Positions 1 to 9,283 are shown, counted from the first letter of the stretch. The stretch: 64,000 nt of DNA from Collinsella tanakaei (GCF_021531055.1 NZ_JADYTL010000006.1:1-64000); one strand, 5' to 3'. Numbers and translations are program-made. The notes: generated by a model not told the origin, from the sequence alone.

Positions 1-27
1 ATCCATCCCCACCCGAAAGGAACCACC

Positions 28-597
28 ATGCCCCGCACCACCAACGACACCGCCCGCACCGTCTCCTCCCCCGACCGCGGCACGCTCGACATCAAGGCGC
101 TCGTCCTGCTCGCCATCCTGCTCGCCGCGGGCTTCATCTTGAACATGACCGTCGGCAAGCCCATCTCGAGCATCTCCGGCGGCACCATCGCCCCCGAGTT
201 CATCATCTCGGCGTTCTGCATCACCATCCTCGTCGTGCGCCCGAGCATCGTCCAGGCGCTCATCATCGGCCTCGTCTCGGCCGCCGTCATCCAGCTCACC
301 ACGAGCCTGCCCGGTGCCGACTTCGTCGCCGAGGGTATCGCCGCCATGCTCATGGCCGCGATCGTCAACGCCGGCATGAAGACCGGTGCCCGCGCCGTCA
401 TCCCCGCGCTCGGCACCTTCGTGACGACGTTCGTCTCCGGCTTCATCTTCATGCTCATCCGCATGGCGCTCATGCAGTTCGACATGTCCATCGCCGCCGC
501 CATGCTGCCCGTGGTCGCCCTCACCGCCGTCTTCAACGCCGTGCTCGTCGGCGCGCTGTACGTGCCCATCAAGAAGGCTCTGAAGCTCAACGACTAG
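28..597 (+). CDS. ECF transporter S component, first paralogue
   Basis: Predicted substrate-binding membrane subunit of an energy-coupling-factor importer, 189 residues. After a short polar N-terminus, about six hydrophobic stretches run from residue 25 to 182, the usual S-component topology. The ATG follows AAAGGA six bases upstream. The next three genes are a paralogue, a double ATPase and an EcfT, so this is one importer operon. The pattern around LLAAGFILNM and AVIQLTTSLPG recalls the tryptophan-type (TrpP-like) S family, but that is a resemblance only and the substrate is not assigned. Only 27 bases precede the gene, so its promoter is outside the window or in those bases. Confidence 0.8.
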   Translation: MPRTTNDTARTVSSPDRGTLDIKALVLLAILLAAGFILNMTVGKPISSISGGTIAPEFIISAFCITILVVRPSIVQALIIGLVSAAVIQLTTSLPGADFVAEGIAAMLMAAIVNAGMKTGARAVIPALGTFVTTFVSGFIFMLIRMALMQFDMSIAAAMLPVVALTAVFNAVLVGALYVPIKKALKLND

Positions 598-723
598 CCC
601 ATGAGCCGCCGGCGGGATCGCCGGCGGCCGGCGCCCGCGCGCCCCGTACCACAATCTCGAATCCCGACATCGACCAGCCGTCTTTCCGACGGGTCCATCC
701 CTCATACCGAAAGGACGCCTCCC

Positions 724-1281
724 ATGCGCACGAACGATACCTTCGCCCGCACCGTGAACGCCCCGACCACCCACGTCGGCACGACCGGCATCTCCTCGCT
801 CATCCTGCTCGCCGTGCTGGTCGCCGCCGGCCTCATCCTCAACATGACGCTCGGCAACGCGCTGGCCATGACCGGCATCAAGCCGCAGTTCATCATCGCC
901 GCCTACGCGCTGGCGATCCTGCTTACGCGCAGCACCTTCGCGCAGGCGGCCGTCTTCGGCCTCGTGTCCGCCGCCGTCATCCAGATCAGCACGTCCATCC
1001 CGGGCCTCAACTTCGCCACCGAGGTCGCCGGCGCCCTCACCATGGCCGCCCTCATCCGGCTCGACGTGCGCATCGCCGGCCGCAGCGTGACGCCGCTTGT
1101 CGCGGCCTTCGCAGCCACCCTCGTCTCCGGCGCGCTGTTCGCCGTCGCCGGCACGGTCATCTCGGGCTTCGCCATCGAGGCAGCCCTCGTCAAGGTCCCG
1201 CTCGTGCTCGGCACGGCGGTGTTCAACGCGTTCGTGGTGCAGGCGCTCTATCTGCCGCTTCGCGCCGCGCTCAAGCGTTAG
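724..1281 (+). CDS. ECF transporter S component, second paralogue
   Basis: A 185-residue membrane protein clearly related to the preceding gene: both share N-terminal TxxTxARTV, an AGLILNMTLG/AGFILNMTVG helix, and an SAAVIQ(I/L)(S/T)TS(I/L)PG segment, and both end in a basic LPLRAALKR/VPIKKALKLND tail. The start at 724 is chosen because GAAAGGA lies just before it, as in the first paralogue; an in-frame ATG at 601 would add 41 unrelated Arg/Pro-rich residues. The two genes probably arose by tandem duplication and share the downstream ATPase and EcfT. Having two S proteins may widen substrate range; this is inference. Confidence 0.78.
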   Translation: MRTNDTFARTVNAPTTHVGTTGISSLILLAVLVAAGLILNMTLGNALAMTGIKPQFIIAAYALAILLTRSTFAQAAVFGLVSAAVIQISTSIPGLNFATEVAGALTMAALIRLDVRIAGRSVTPLVAAFAATLVSGALFAVAGTVISGFAIEAALVKVPLVLGTAVFNAFVVQALYLPLRAALKR

Positions 1282-1390
1282 AACTCGGGTATCATGGGAT
1301 GCTGCCGCATCCGGCGGCATCCACGACCCTTACGCGCGCATCGCCTGTACGCAGGCGACGCGCCTGGCGATCGACATCGGAAAGGTTCCC

Positions 1391-3148
1391 ATGGCAGCGA
1401 TTATCGAGATGGAGAACGTCTCGTTCTCATACGGATCGGAGGCCGAGCACGCGCTCGACGACATCTCCCTTCGCGTGGAGGCGGGCGACTTCGTGGGCGT
1501 CATCGGCCCGTCGGGAGCGGGTAAATCCACGCTCGCGGCGTGCCTGTCCGGCGCGATCCCCCACCACTTCACCGGCGAGCTGTTCGGCGCGACGCTCATC
1601 GACGGCATCGACACCTGCGAGGTGACGCTCACCGACATCGCTCGCATCGTGGGCAGCGTCAACCAGGACATCGACGCGCAGATGGTCGCCTCGATCGTCG
1701 AGGACGAGTTGCTGTTCGGCCTGGAGAACTTCGGTGTCGACCACAGCGACATCGAGCGGGTGCTCAGCGAGGCGCTCGACACCGTCGGCATCGCCGATCT
1801 GCGCCATCGCGAGATCGCCACGCTGTCCGGCGGCCAGAAGCAGAAGGTCGCGATCGCCGCCATCCTGGCGCTCGCCCCCCGCGTGCTGGTGCTCGACGAG
1901 CCCACCGCCGCGCTCGACCCGGTAAGCTCGCGCATGGTCTTCGACATCCTGCGCGAGCTCAACCGCACCAAGAAGATCACCGTCGTCGTGATCGAGCAGA
2001 AGGTTGCGCTGCTGTCCGAGTACTGCAGCCGCATCCTGGTGATGAACGCCGGCAAGCTCGAGCTCGAAGGGACGCCGCACGAGGTCTTCGCCCAAGGCGA
2101 CCGCCTGCGCGCCATCGGCGTCGACAGCCCGCGCACGGTCCGCATCTCCAACAGCCTCGCGCGCGACGGGCTCACCGCGCGCACGGAACCCTGTCTGAAC
2201 GTCGAGGAAGCCTACCGGCTCATCGGCGACGTGCTCTCGACGGTGCCCGGCATCGGCGAGCGAGCCGCCGAAGAACCCGAGCCGTCCCCGCATGTGCCCG
2301 CGCGCCCGCACGCCGAAGACGCCGACCCCGTGCTCACCTTGCGCGACGTGGGCTTCACCTACCCCAACGGCGGCGCGAGCGTGCGCAACCTGTCCATGAC
2401 GGTCTACCCCGGCGAGCTCGTGGGCATCGTGGGTCAGAACGGCGCCGGCAAGACCACCCTCACCAAGCTGCTGAACGGCCTGCTGCGTCCCTCGCAGGGC
2501 GCGGTGCGTATCGCCGGGCTCGACACGCGCGACACGCCCGTGTCGACCATCGCCGCGCACGTGGCGACGCTGTTCCAGAACCCCGACCGGCAGATCTGCA
2601 AGAACACCGTGCTCGACGAGGTCGCCTTCGGCCTCGAGCTCACGGGCGTCGACCCGTCCGCGGCGCGCGAGCGCGCCCGCCGCGTGATCAAGCGGTTCGG
2701 GCTGCCCGCCACCGAGGCGCCCTTCTCGCTGTCGCGCGGGCAGCGCCAGATGGTCGCGCTTGCCGGCGTCGTCGTCATGGAACCCGACATCGTCGTGCTC
2801 GATGAGCCCACGAGCGGCTTGGACTACCGCGAGTGCATGACGGTCATGGAGACCGTGCGCGACATGGCCGAACACGGCAGCGCCGTCGTGATGGTCTGCC
2901 ACGACATGGAGGTCGTGAGCGACTTCGCCGAGCGTATCGTCGTCATGGCCGACGGGCGCATCCTGGGCCGCGGGCCCGCCGGCGAGCTGTTCGCCGACCT
3001 CGACCTCATGGCGCGCTCGAGCGTCACGCCTCCGCAGGTCATCGCTCTCGCGCAGCGCCTGACGCGCGACGTCTCCCCCGCGTTTTCGCATATCACCGAG
3101 GTCAGCGATATCGTCCGCACCGTGAAGGAGCTGATGGGCCGTGCTTAA
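1391..3148 (+). CDS. Fused double ECF/ABC ATPase (EcfA-EcfA')
   Basis: A 585-residue protein with two complete ABC ATPase domains that powers the ECF importer from the cytoplasmic face. Domain 1 has Walker A GPSGAGKST at residues 39-47, signature LSGGQKQ near 144 and Walker B VLVLDEPTAALD near 165. A linker of about 60 residues leads to domain 2, with Walker A GQNGAGKTT near 347, Q-loop FQNPDRQ, signature LSRGQRQ near 447 and Walker B IVVLDEPTSGLD. The signature of domain 2 has Arg for the usual first Gly. Most organisms encode EcfA1 and EcfA2 separately, so this is a fused pair. The start follows GGAAAGG. The stop overlaps the next gene by 8 bases, implying translational coupling. Confidence 0.92.
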   Translation: MAAIIEMENVSFSYGSEAEHALDDISLRVEAGDFVGVIGPSGAGKSTLAACLSGAIPHHFTGELFGATLIDGIDTCEVTLTDIARIVGSVNQDIDAQMVASIVEDELLFGLENFGVDHSDIERVLSEALDTVGIADLRHREIATLSGGQKQKVAIAAILALAPRVLVLDEPTAALDPVSSRMVFDILRELNRTKKITVVVIEQKVALLSEYCSRILVMNAGKLELEGTPHEVFAQGDRLRAIGVDSPRTVRISNSLARDGLTARTEPCLNVEEAYRLIGDVLSTVPGIGERAAEEPEPSPHVPARPHAEDADPVLTLRDVGFTYPNGGASVRNLSMTVYPGELVGIVGQNGAGKTTLTKLLNGLLRPSQGAVRIAGLDTRDTPVSTIAAHVATLFQNPDRQICKNTVLDEVAFGLELTGVDPSAARERARRVIKRFGLPATEAPFSLSRGQRQMVALAGVVVMEPDIVVLDEPTSGLDYRECMTVMETVRDMAEHGSAVVMVCHDMEVVSDFAERIVVMADGRILGRGPAGELFADLDLMARSSVTPPQVIALAQRLTRDVSPAFSHITEVSDIVRTVKELMGRA

Positions 3149-3887
3149 CGTGATCGACTACGTACCCGGCGACACCCTGCTGCATCGCCTGAATCCCGTC
3201 ACCAAGCTCGCACTCGCCGCGGCGATCATCATCGCCACGTTCTTGTCCGACACCTTCGCCGCGCTTCTCGGTCTGCTCGCGTTCACGCTGCTGCTCGCCG
3301 TCTACGCCGGCGTGTTCGGACGTCTCGCCCGCCTGCTCAAGCTCCTCGTGCCGGTCGCCCTCATCATGCTGGCGCTCCAGCTCGTCTTCGTGCGCGGCGG
3401 CGAGACGCTGTTCGCCTTCGTGACCGATACGGGCCTCATCACCGGCGGCAAGGCATGCCTGCGCCTGCTCGGCGTGGCGTTGCCGCTCGTGCTCATGCTC
3501 ATGGTCACCAAGCTCAACGACCTTGCCAACGCATGCGTGGAGCAGCTGCACATCCCCTACAAGTACGCCTTCACCTTCACGACGGCCCTGCGCTTCGTAC
3601 CGGTGTTCTCGCAGGAGATGAACGCGATCATCGAGGCGCAGACCGCACGCGGGGTCGCCTACGACACCAACAACCCGTTCAAGAAGATGCAGCTCATGCT
3701 GCCGTTGTGCGTGCCGCTGCTCATCTCGAGCGTGAGCAAGACCGACGCCACGGCGCTCGCCGCCGAGCAGCGCGGCTTCTACCTGCGCACCCGCGAGAGC
3801 TCCTACAAGCGCTACCCCATCGTCGGACGCGATATCGCCGTGCTCATCGTCTGCGTCGCGCTCATCGCACTCGGCTTCGCGCTGTAG
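3141..3887 (+). CDS. ECF transporter transmembrane component EcfT
   Basis: A 248-residue membrane protein of the EcfT/CbiQ family that couples the ATPase to the S components. Features are the N-terminal DTLLHRLNPVTKL, several hydrophobic helices between residues 20 and 120, the cytoplasmic coupling segment with EAQTARGV and a second basic helix AEQRGFYLRTR, and a final membrane helix. These two Ala/Gln-Arg-Gly motifs (QTARGV and EQRGF) are the family's contacts to the ATPase. The start is GTG, 8 bases inside the ATPase gene. No strong terminator is visible in the 194 bases before the next gene. Confidence 0.9.
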   Translation: MLNVIDYVPGDTLLHRLNPVTKLALAAAIIIATFLSDTFAALLGLLAFTLLLAVYAGVFGRLARLLKLLVPVALIMLALQLVFVRGGETLFAFVTDTGLITGGKACLRLLGVALPLVLMLMVTKLNDLANACVEQLHIPYKYAFTFTTALRFVPVFSQEMNAIIEAQTARGVAYDTNNPFKKMQLMLPLCVPLLISSVSKTDATALAAEQRGFYLRTRESSYKRYPIVGRDIAVLIVCVALIALGFAL

Positions 3888-4081
3888 CGCCGCCGCGAAA
3901 GGAACGCGGCAACCGCCTGCAGCCCCCTAGGACACGTCGGCGCTCCAATGTCCCTATATTCTCCCGGCCCCTTGTGGGACATTTGCCGGCAGGCAGCTGC
4001 ACCCCGTCAAGGCTTTGCGCCGACGATGGAAATCGTGGACAATGGGAGGCCGGACCACCCTTTCGCGATCGGGAGCACACC

Positions 4082-5038
4082 ATGGCCGACCAGACAGAGC
4101 AGCGCACCTTGCCGGCGTTCGTCGTCGAGCGCGTCGAGGAATCCTACGACGGTGCCGATGCCGCACGCATCCTTGACGGCCTTCGCGCAGCGGCCGATCG
4201 ACCCGTCACCCTGCGCACCAACACGCTCAAAACCGACGCCGAGCGCATCGGGCAAGCCCTCGATGACGCCGGCATCGCGCATACGCGCGTCCCATGGTAT
4301 CCGGACGCCTTCGTATTGGAAAACGCATGCGAGCGCGACGTCTGGAGCCTCGACATCTACCGAGACGGCGAGGTCTACCTGCAGAGTCTCTCCTCCATGC
4401 TGCCCCCGCTCGCGCTCACCCCGCACACAGGCGTCGATATCCTCGACATGTGCGCCGCACCCGGCGGCAAGACCAGCCAGATGGCGGCGCTCGCGGACGG
4501 CGCGGCCCGCATCACGGCGTGCGAGCTCAACGGCCCGCGCGCGGAGAAGCTCGAATACAACCTGGCCAAACTCGGTGCGAAGAACATCCAGGTCATGCGC
4601 TGCGATGCGCGCAAGCTCGACACGTTCTTCTCCTTCGACCAGATCCTGCTCGACGCCCCCTGCACCGGATCGGGCACCGTGCGCGGCGACGACGGGAAGG
4701 CGGCGCGCCGCATCACCCCTCAGCTCCTCGACAAGGTGACGCGCTCCCAGCGGGCACTCATCGACCGCGCGCTCACCGTCCTCAAGCCGGGCGGTACGCT
4801 CGTGTACTCCACCTGCTCGATCCTACCCGCCGAAAACGAGGACATCGTCGCCGCGGCGCTCAAGCGCCATCGCGACTGCGTCATCGAGCCCATCGCGATC
4901 GCGAACGGCAACACGGGCGAGCTTGCCATCCCCTACCTGCCGAACCAGCTGGAAGGCACGCTCACCGTATGCCCCACGCGTGAATTCGAGGGCTTCTATA
5001 TGGCACGGATCAAGCGCCGCACGCGCAAGCAGCGCTAG
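4082..5038 (+). CDS. RsmB/NOP2-family RNA cytosine-5 methyltransferase
   Basis: A 318-residue SAM-dependent enzyme expected to methylate cytosine in rRNA or tRNA. The SAM-binding motif I is DMCAAPGGKT near residue 121, the DAPCTGSG motif lies near 190 with one catalytic Cys, and YSTCSI near 241 carries the second Cys; both are family hallmarks. It has neither the N-terminal NusB-like domain of RsmB nor the long C-terminal region of RsmF, so it is a minimal catalytic version and its target base cannot be named. The ATG follows CGGGAG. Gene neighbours on either side run in unrelated pathways. Confidence 0.87.
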   Translation: MADQTEQRTLPAFVVERVEESYDGADAARILDGLRAAADRPVTLRTNTLKTDAERIGQALDDAGIAHTRVPWYPDAFVLENACERDVWSLDIYRDGEVYLQSLSSMLPPLALTPHTGVDILDMCAAPGGKTSQMAALADGAARITACELNGPRAEKLEYNLAKLGAKNIQVMRCDARKLDTFFSFDQILLDAPCTGSGTVRGDDGKAARRITPQLLDKVTRSQRALIDRALTVLKPGGTLVYSTCSILPAENEDIVAAALKRHRDCVIEPIAIANGNTGELAIPYLPNQLEGTLTVCPTREFEGFYMARIKRRTRKQR

Positions 5039-5045
5039 TTCGCGG

Positions 5046-5234
5046 CTATCGTCGGGCGGAGCCGTCGCGCGGGCGACCGTCCGTCTCGGAACGGTACTCG
5101 CGCCATGCCGCTTCCTCGCGCTTGGACGCCCTGCGACTCTTCACGGCCACGACGATGCTGTAGACGATCGCGGCGGCGATGATGGCGAGGATGCAGAGCC
5201 CCACGGGAACGGCGATGTCCAGGATGCTTCCCAT
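5046..5234 (-). CDS. Small single-pass membrane protein
   Basis: A predicted 62-residue protein with one hydrophobic helix (about residues 4-28) followed by a basic-acidic tail, KSRRASKREEAAWREYRSE. This looks like a bitopic protein with a cytoplasmic charged tail. Only a weak AAGG lies upstream of the ATG. It sits tail-to-tail with the methyltransferase, 7 bases apart. I do not recognise a family. The transmembrane-plus-charged-tail composition makes a real gene more likely than a chance reading frame, but it is unproven. Confidence 0.5.
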   Translation of the reverse strand: MGSILDIAVPVGLCILAIIAAAIVYSIVVAVKSRRASKREEAAWREYRSETDGRPRDGSARR

Positions 5235-5395
5235 GTTCTCACAGCCTTATCGGATAAACCCGCAACGCGGGTGGTGATATCTGATACCAGCTTACCAAAG
5301 GCGAAACGGGCTCGGCCGCTCCCGCGCAAAAGAACAGGAGCACACCACGGGAACGGAATCCACCGCGCATGGACGGCCCGTGCACCCATACGCAA

Positions 5396-5440
5396 GACGC
5401 CGCCCGCGACCATCGCACATGGATGGTCGCGGGCGGCGTC
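5396..5440 (-). terminator. Strong hairpin terminator downstream of degV
   Basis: A perfect 19-bp inverted repeat (5396-5414 with 5422-5440) with loop GCACATG, 38 bases beyond the DegV stop codon. There is no good T-run on the minus strand, so it may act partly as an RNA-stabilising 3' end. The rest of the 5235-5478 gap shows no gene. Confidence 0.7.
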
Positions 5441-5478
5441 GATGAGCCGTGATGTCGGCGTCGGCGCTTTTGGTGGGA

Positions 5479-6366
5479 TCAGTCGACGCGCGTGTCGCCC
5501 ATGAAGAACAGCGCGACCGTGCCGGGGCCGGTATGCGCACCGATCACGCCGCCGATATCGCTGATCTCGATCTTGTCCTTGAGCGCCGGGATCTTGTCCT
5601 CGATCAGGTGCGCGACCTCGAGCGCATCGTCCAGGCAATCGGAATGCGAGATGGTGCAGCGGCCCGTGTAGGCCGAACCGTTCTCGACATGGGCCATCAT
5701 GGCGTCGACCAGACGGACGATCGCCTTTTTCTTAGTGCGGATCTTCTCGCGCGGGATGAGCTTGCCCTCGAAGTTCACGTTCATGATCGGGCAGATCTTG
5801 AGCGCCGTGGCGATCAGCGCGCTCGTCGCCGACACGCGACCGCCGCGCTTCAGGCAATCGAGGTCGGACACGAAGAACCACTGGTTGACGTTCATCTTGT
5901 TGACCTCGGTCCACGCCACCAACTCGTCGAATCCCATCCCCTCGTCGCGCTTGTCGGCCATGAGCTCGACGAGCAGGCCGAACCCGGCCGATGCGGACAG
6001 CGAGTCGATCACGCGGATCTTGCGGTCGGGGTACTTCGGCGCCAGCGTCTCGGCGGCAAGGCACGCGGAGTTGTACGTGCCCGAGATGCCCGTGGACAGC
6101 GACACGTGGATGATGTCCGTGCCCTCCTTGAGGTAGGGCTCCCAGAAGTCGACGTACTCGCCGGTGCCGACCTGCGAGGTCTTGGCCTGCGCGCCCGCCT
6201 TGAGCTTACCGAAGAACTCCTGCGGCGTCGTGGTCTGGTAGATGTCGTCGGTATAGGTCTCGCCATTCATCTCGTAGTGGAAGCAGACGTAACCGACGTT
6301 GCGCTCGCGGTAGAACGACAGCGGCATATCGGCTGTCGATTCGCAGGAAATCAGGTAATCGCTCAT
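5479..6366 (-). CDS. DegV family lipid-binding protein
   Basis: A 295-residue DegV-fold protein. Family members bind a single fatty acid and, in Gram-positive bacteria, some act as FakB partners of fatty-acid kinase. Visible hallmarks are the N-terminal ISCESTADMP strand-turn, the STGISGTYNSA loop near residue 95 that cradles the lipid carboxylate, and the C-terminal HTGPGTVALFFMGD. The start at 6366 is chosen for AAGGAG seven bases upstream; an ATG 9 codons earlier has a His-rich leader and no site. No fakA kinase gene is in the window, so the FakB role is an inference. Confidence 0.88.
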   Translation of the reverse strand: MSDYLISCESTADMPLSFYRERNVGYVCFHYEMNGETYTDDIYQTTTPQEFFGKLKAGAQAKTSQVGTGEYVDFWEPYLKEGTDIIHVSLSTGISGTYNSACLAAETLAPKYPDRKIRVIDSLSASAGFGLLVELMADKRDEGMGFDELVAWTEVNKMNVNQWFFVSDLDCLKRGGRVSATSALIATALKICPIMNVNFEGKLIPREKIRTKKKAIVRLVDAMMAHVENGSAYTGRCTISHSDCLDDALEVAHLIEDKIPALKDKIEISDIGGVIGAHTGPGTVALFFMGDTRVD

Positions 6367-6464
6367 GTGCTCTCCTTCGTGATGGTGCATCAAATCCCGC
6401 CCCTGCCGGGCGGAACCTTCCCTGCCGTCACTGGATTATCGCACCGACCGGACGATTATCCTAG

Positions 6465-6911
6465 CTAGACTTCGATACTAGATAGGTCGACGTCGAGCTT
6501 GAGCTCGGGGACGCGGGCGAGCTCGGCAAGCGTGACGCCGTCGACGTACTCGTCGATGACGTCCTCGAGCCCCTGCCAGAAGCGCACGGTGGAGCACAGG
6601 TCGGAACGGACGCACGACCCCTCGAGGCCGTCGCAGGCGACCGGAGCCGTCGCGCCCTCCGCGGCGCGCAGGATGTCGCCGGCACGGACCTCGTCGGCGG
6701 GCTTGGCGAGCATGTAGCCGCCGCCCTTGCCGCGCACACTCTTGAGCAGGCCGGCCTGCATGAGCGGACGGACCAGCTGCTCCAGGTACTTGAGCGAGAT
6801 GCTCTCGCGCTCCGCCACCTCGCGCAGGGCGATCTTGCCCTCCTCGTCACCGAAGGCGGCGATGTAGATCATGAGGCGCAGCGCGTAGCGCCCTTTTGAG
6901 GAGATGAGCAT
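6465..6911 (-). CDS. Rrf2-family Fe-S-sensing regulator, divergent from suf
   Basis: A 148-residue winged-helix repressor/activator of the Rrf2/IscR family. The N-terminal half carries the helix-turn-helix (EVAERESISLKYLEQLVRPL) and the family signature RGKGGGY near residue 63. Three cysteines spaced C-x6-C-x5-C (about residues 92-105, CDGLEGSC then DLC) match the cluster-ligating loop of IscR-type sensors. It starts with ATG after GGGAGG. It is divergent from sufC across a 174-base region, so it very likely senses cluster status and controls the suf operon. That regulatory link is inferred from position and family. Confidence 0.88.
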   Translation of the reverse strand: MLISSKGRYALRLMIYIAAFGDEEGKIALREVAERESISLKYLEQLVRPLMQAGLLKSVRGKGGGYMLAKPADEVRAGDILRAAEGATAPVACDGLEGSCVRSDLCSTVRFWQGLEDVIDEYVDGVTLAELARVPELKLDVDLSSIEV

Positions 6912-7004
6912 CGAGGTGCCTCCCGGTATCGAAGCATGCGGCCGAACGGGGTTCGCGAAGCCGCACGCGGCAAGCCTAATCTTAGTGAATTGCTCGGAAT
7001 CGCC

Positions 7005-7032
7005 TTGACTCTTTTCCGCTACATCTTATCCT
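7005..7032 (+). promoter_or_regulatory. Candidate promoter of the suf operon
   Basis: TTGACT (7005-7010) and TATCCT (7027-7032) are spaced by 16 bases, upstream of sufC. Downstream, 7035-7060 contains CCCGAGAGAATTCCTAGGG, a possible regulator site for the divergent Rrf2 protein, but it is not a clean palindrome. Confidence 0.45.
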
Positions 7033-7085
7033 TATCCCGAGAGAATTCCTAGGGTTTACCCGAACAGTTCGAGGAAGGACACCCG

Positions 7086-7859
7086 ATGTCAACAGAAGCG
7101 CTGCTCAGCGTTAATAACCTCACCGCCTCGGTCGATGAGAAGACCATCCTCCACCACGTGGACCTATCGGTGTCCGCCGGCGAGACCCACGTGCTCATGG
7201 GCCCCAACGGCGCGGGCAAGTCGACCATGGGCCACGTCATCATGGGCGACCCCGTCTACACCGTCAACGAGGGCACCATCTCCTTCGATGGCGCCGACAT
7301 CACCGACCTGTCCTGCGACAAGCGCAGCCGCGCGGGCCTGTTCCTGTCGTTCCAGGCGCCGGTCGAGATCCCCGGCGTGCCGCTGTCGAGCTTTTTGCGC
7401 GCGAGCATCGCCGGCCGTCCCGGCCTCGAGATGCGCGGCAAGGAGTTCCGTCGCCGCGTGAAGGAGCTCGCCGCCCAGCTCGATATGGACACCGCCTACC
7501 TCAACCGCGAGCTCGGCGTGGGCTTCTCCGGCGGCGAGAAGAAGAAGGTCGAGATGCTGCAGCTGCTGCTGCTCCAGCCCAAGCTCGCCATCCTCGACGA
7601 GACCGACTCCGGCCTGGACGTCGACGCGCTGTCCGTGGTGTCGCGCGGCATGGACGCCTACCGCGCCAGCTGCGACGGGTCGCTCGTCATCATCACGCAC
7701 AACACGCGCATCCTGGAGCACCTCACCGTCGACCGCGTCCACGTGATGGTCGACGGCCGCATCGTGCGCGAGGACGACGCGAGCCTCATCCCCTGGATCG
7801 ACGAGCACGGCTTCGAGTCGTTCGAGCGCGAGGCGGCCGACGCCGCCGCGGCGCGCTAA
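7086..7859 (+). CDS. sufC: Fe-S assembly ATPase SufC
   Basis: A 257-residue soluble ABC-type ATPase of the SufBCD scaffold complex, which drives conformational change during Fe-S cluster building. Walker A is GPNGAGKST near residue 39, the SufC-type signature is FSGGEKKKVEM near 145, and Walker B is LAILDETDSGLD near 165; the DETDSGLD form is SufC-specific. Preceded by GAGGAAGGA. First gene of a five-gene operon; sufB starts 11 bases after its stop. Confidence 0.97.
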   Translation: MSTEALLSVNNLTASVDEKTILHHVDLSVSAGETHVLMGPNGAGKSTMGHVIMGDPVYTVNEGTISFDGADITDLSCDKRSRAGLFLSFQAPVEIPGVPLSSFLRASIAGRPGLEMRGKEFRRRVKELAAQLDMDTAYLNRELGVGFSGGEKKKVEMLQLLLLQPKLAILDETDSGLDVDALSVVSRGMDAYRASCDGSLVIITHNTRILEHLTVDRVHVMVDGRIVREDDASLIPWIDEHGFESFEREAADAAAAR

Positions 7860-7870
7860 GGAGGCCTGAC

Positions 7871-9283
7871 GTGGCAAAGCAGCGCACCGAGGTCGCGGAT
7901 ATCGACCGCAGCCTCTACGACTTCAAGGACTCCGAGGAGGGCTTCGAGCGGCTCGACGCGGGCCTCACGCCCGAGATCGTGACCGAGATCTCCCAGCGCA
8001 AGGACGAGCCCGACTGGATGCTCGAGTTCCGCCTGAAATCGCTCGAGATCTACCACCGCATGCCCAACCCCACCTGGGGCCCGTCGATCGCCGGGCTGGA
8101 CATGGACCACATCGTCACCTACGTGAAGCCCAACACCGACCAGAAGGCCGACTGGGACTCCGTGCCCGACGACATCAAGAACACCTTCGAGCGCCTGGGC
8201 ATCCCCGAGGCCGAGCGCAGTTATCTGGCCGGCGTGGGCGCCCAGTACGACTCCGAGCTCGTGTACCACAACATGCAGGACACCGCCTCCAAGATGGGCA
8301 TCGTCTACTCGGGTATCGAGGAGGCGCTCCACGAGCCCCGCTGGGAGGCGCTCATCCGCGAGAAGTTCATGACGCTCATCCCGCCCACCGACCATAAGTT
8401 CGCCGCGCTCCACGGCGCGGTGTGGTCGGGCGGTTCGTTCGTCTACGTGCCGAAAGGCGTCAAGCTCGACTTCCCCCTGCAGAGCTACTTCCGCCTGAAC
8501 GCCGCCGGCGCGGGCCAGTTCGAGCACACGCTCATCATCGTCGAGGACGATGCCGACCTGCACTTCATCGAGGGCTGCTCGGCGCCCAAGTACAACGTGG
8601 CCAATCTCCACGCCGGCGCAGTCGAGCTGTTCGTGGGCAAGCGCGCGCATCTGCGCTACTCGACGATCGAGAACTGGTCCAAGAACATGTACAACCTGAA
8701 CACCAAGCGCGCCCGCTGCGACGAGGAAGGCGAGATCGAGTGGATCTCGGGTTCCTTCGGCAGCCACGTGGGCTACCTCTACCCCATGAGCGTGCTGGCC
8801 GGCCGCAAGTCCAAGTCGAGCTTCACCGGCATCACGTTCGCCGGCGCGGGCCAGAATCTCGACACCGGCTGCAAGGTGGTCCTCGGCGCACCGGAGACGA
8901 CGGCGACCGTCGAGACGAAGGGCATCTCCAAGGGCGGCGGCATCCAGACGTTCCGCAGCTCCATCGTGGCGACGCCGGCCGCCGAGGGCTCGGCCGCGAC
9001 CGTGTCCTGCCAGTCGCTCATGCTCGACGACGAGAGCCGATCAGACACCATCCCCTCGATGGACATCCGCGCCAAGAACGTGGACATCGGACACGAGGCC
9101 ACGATCGGCCGCATCGGCGACGACAAGATCTTCTACCTCATGAGCCGCGGCATCTCCGAGGAGGAGGCGCGCACCATGATCGTGAACGGCTTCGCCAACC
9201 CGGTGTCCAAGGAGCTGCCGCTCGAATACGCCGTCGAGATGAACAACCTGATCAAGCTCGAGATGGAAGGGGCGATCGGGTAA
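7871..9283 (+). CDS. sufB: Fe-S scaffold protein SufB
   Basis: A 470-residue scaffold subunit of SufBCD on which nascent clusters form. It begins with GTG after AAGGAGG. Typical SufB segments are visible: PPTDHKFAALHGAVWSGGSF and VYVPKGVKLDFPLQSYFR in the middle, the FIEGCSAPKY segment containing a Cys, and the C-terminal RGISEEEARTMIVNGFANP. Length is normal for SufB (about 465-495). Its TAA stop overlaps the ATG of sufD by one base (TAATG), so the two scaffold subunits are translationally coupled. Confidence 0.97.
   Translation: MAKQRTEVADIDRSLYDFKDSEEGFERLDAGLTPEIVTEISQRKDEPDWMLEFRLKSLEIYHRMPNPTWGPSIAGLDMDHIVTYVKPNTDQKADWDSVPDDIKNTFERLGIPEAERSYLAGVGAQYDSELVYHNMQDTASKMGIVYSGIEEALHEPRWEALIREKFMTLIPPTDHKFAALHGAVWSGGSFVYVPKGVKLDFPLQSYFRLNAAGAGQFEHTLIIVEDDADLHFIEGCSAPKYNVANLHAGAVELFVGKRAHLRYSTIENWSKNMYNLNTKRARCDEEGEIEWISGSFGSHVGYLYPMSVLAGRKSKSSFTGITFAGAGQNLDTGCKVVLGAPETTATVETKGISKGGGIQTFRSSIVATPAAEGSAATVSCQSLMLDDESRSDTIPSMDIRAKNVDIGHEATIGRIGDDKIFYLMSRGISEEEARTMIVNGFANPVSKELPLEYAVEMNNLIKLEMEGAIG

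Noticed and set aside
601-723. N-terminal extension of the second ECF S component from ATG 601
   Set aside because: The segment is Arg/Pro-rich and unlike the paralogue, and the GAAAGGA site just before 724 marks the real start.
1427-3091. A 554-codon open frame on the minus strand opposite the ECF ATPase
   Set aside because: It is the antisense shadow of a well-supported ABC ATPase gene, rich in His/Arg/Asp repeats, and has no ribosome site.
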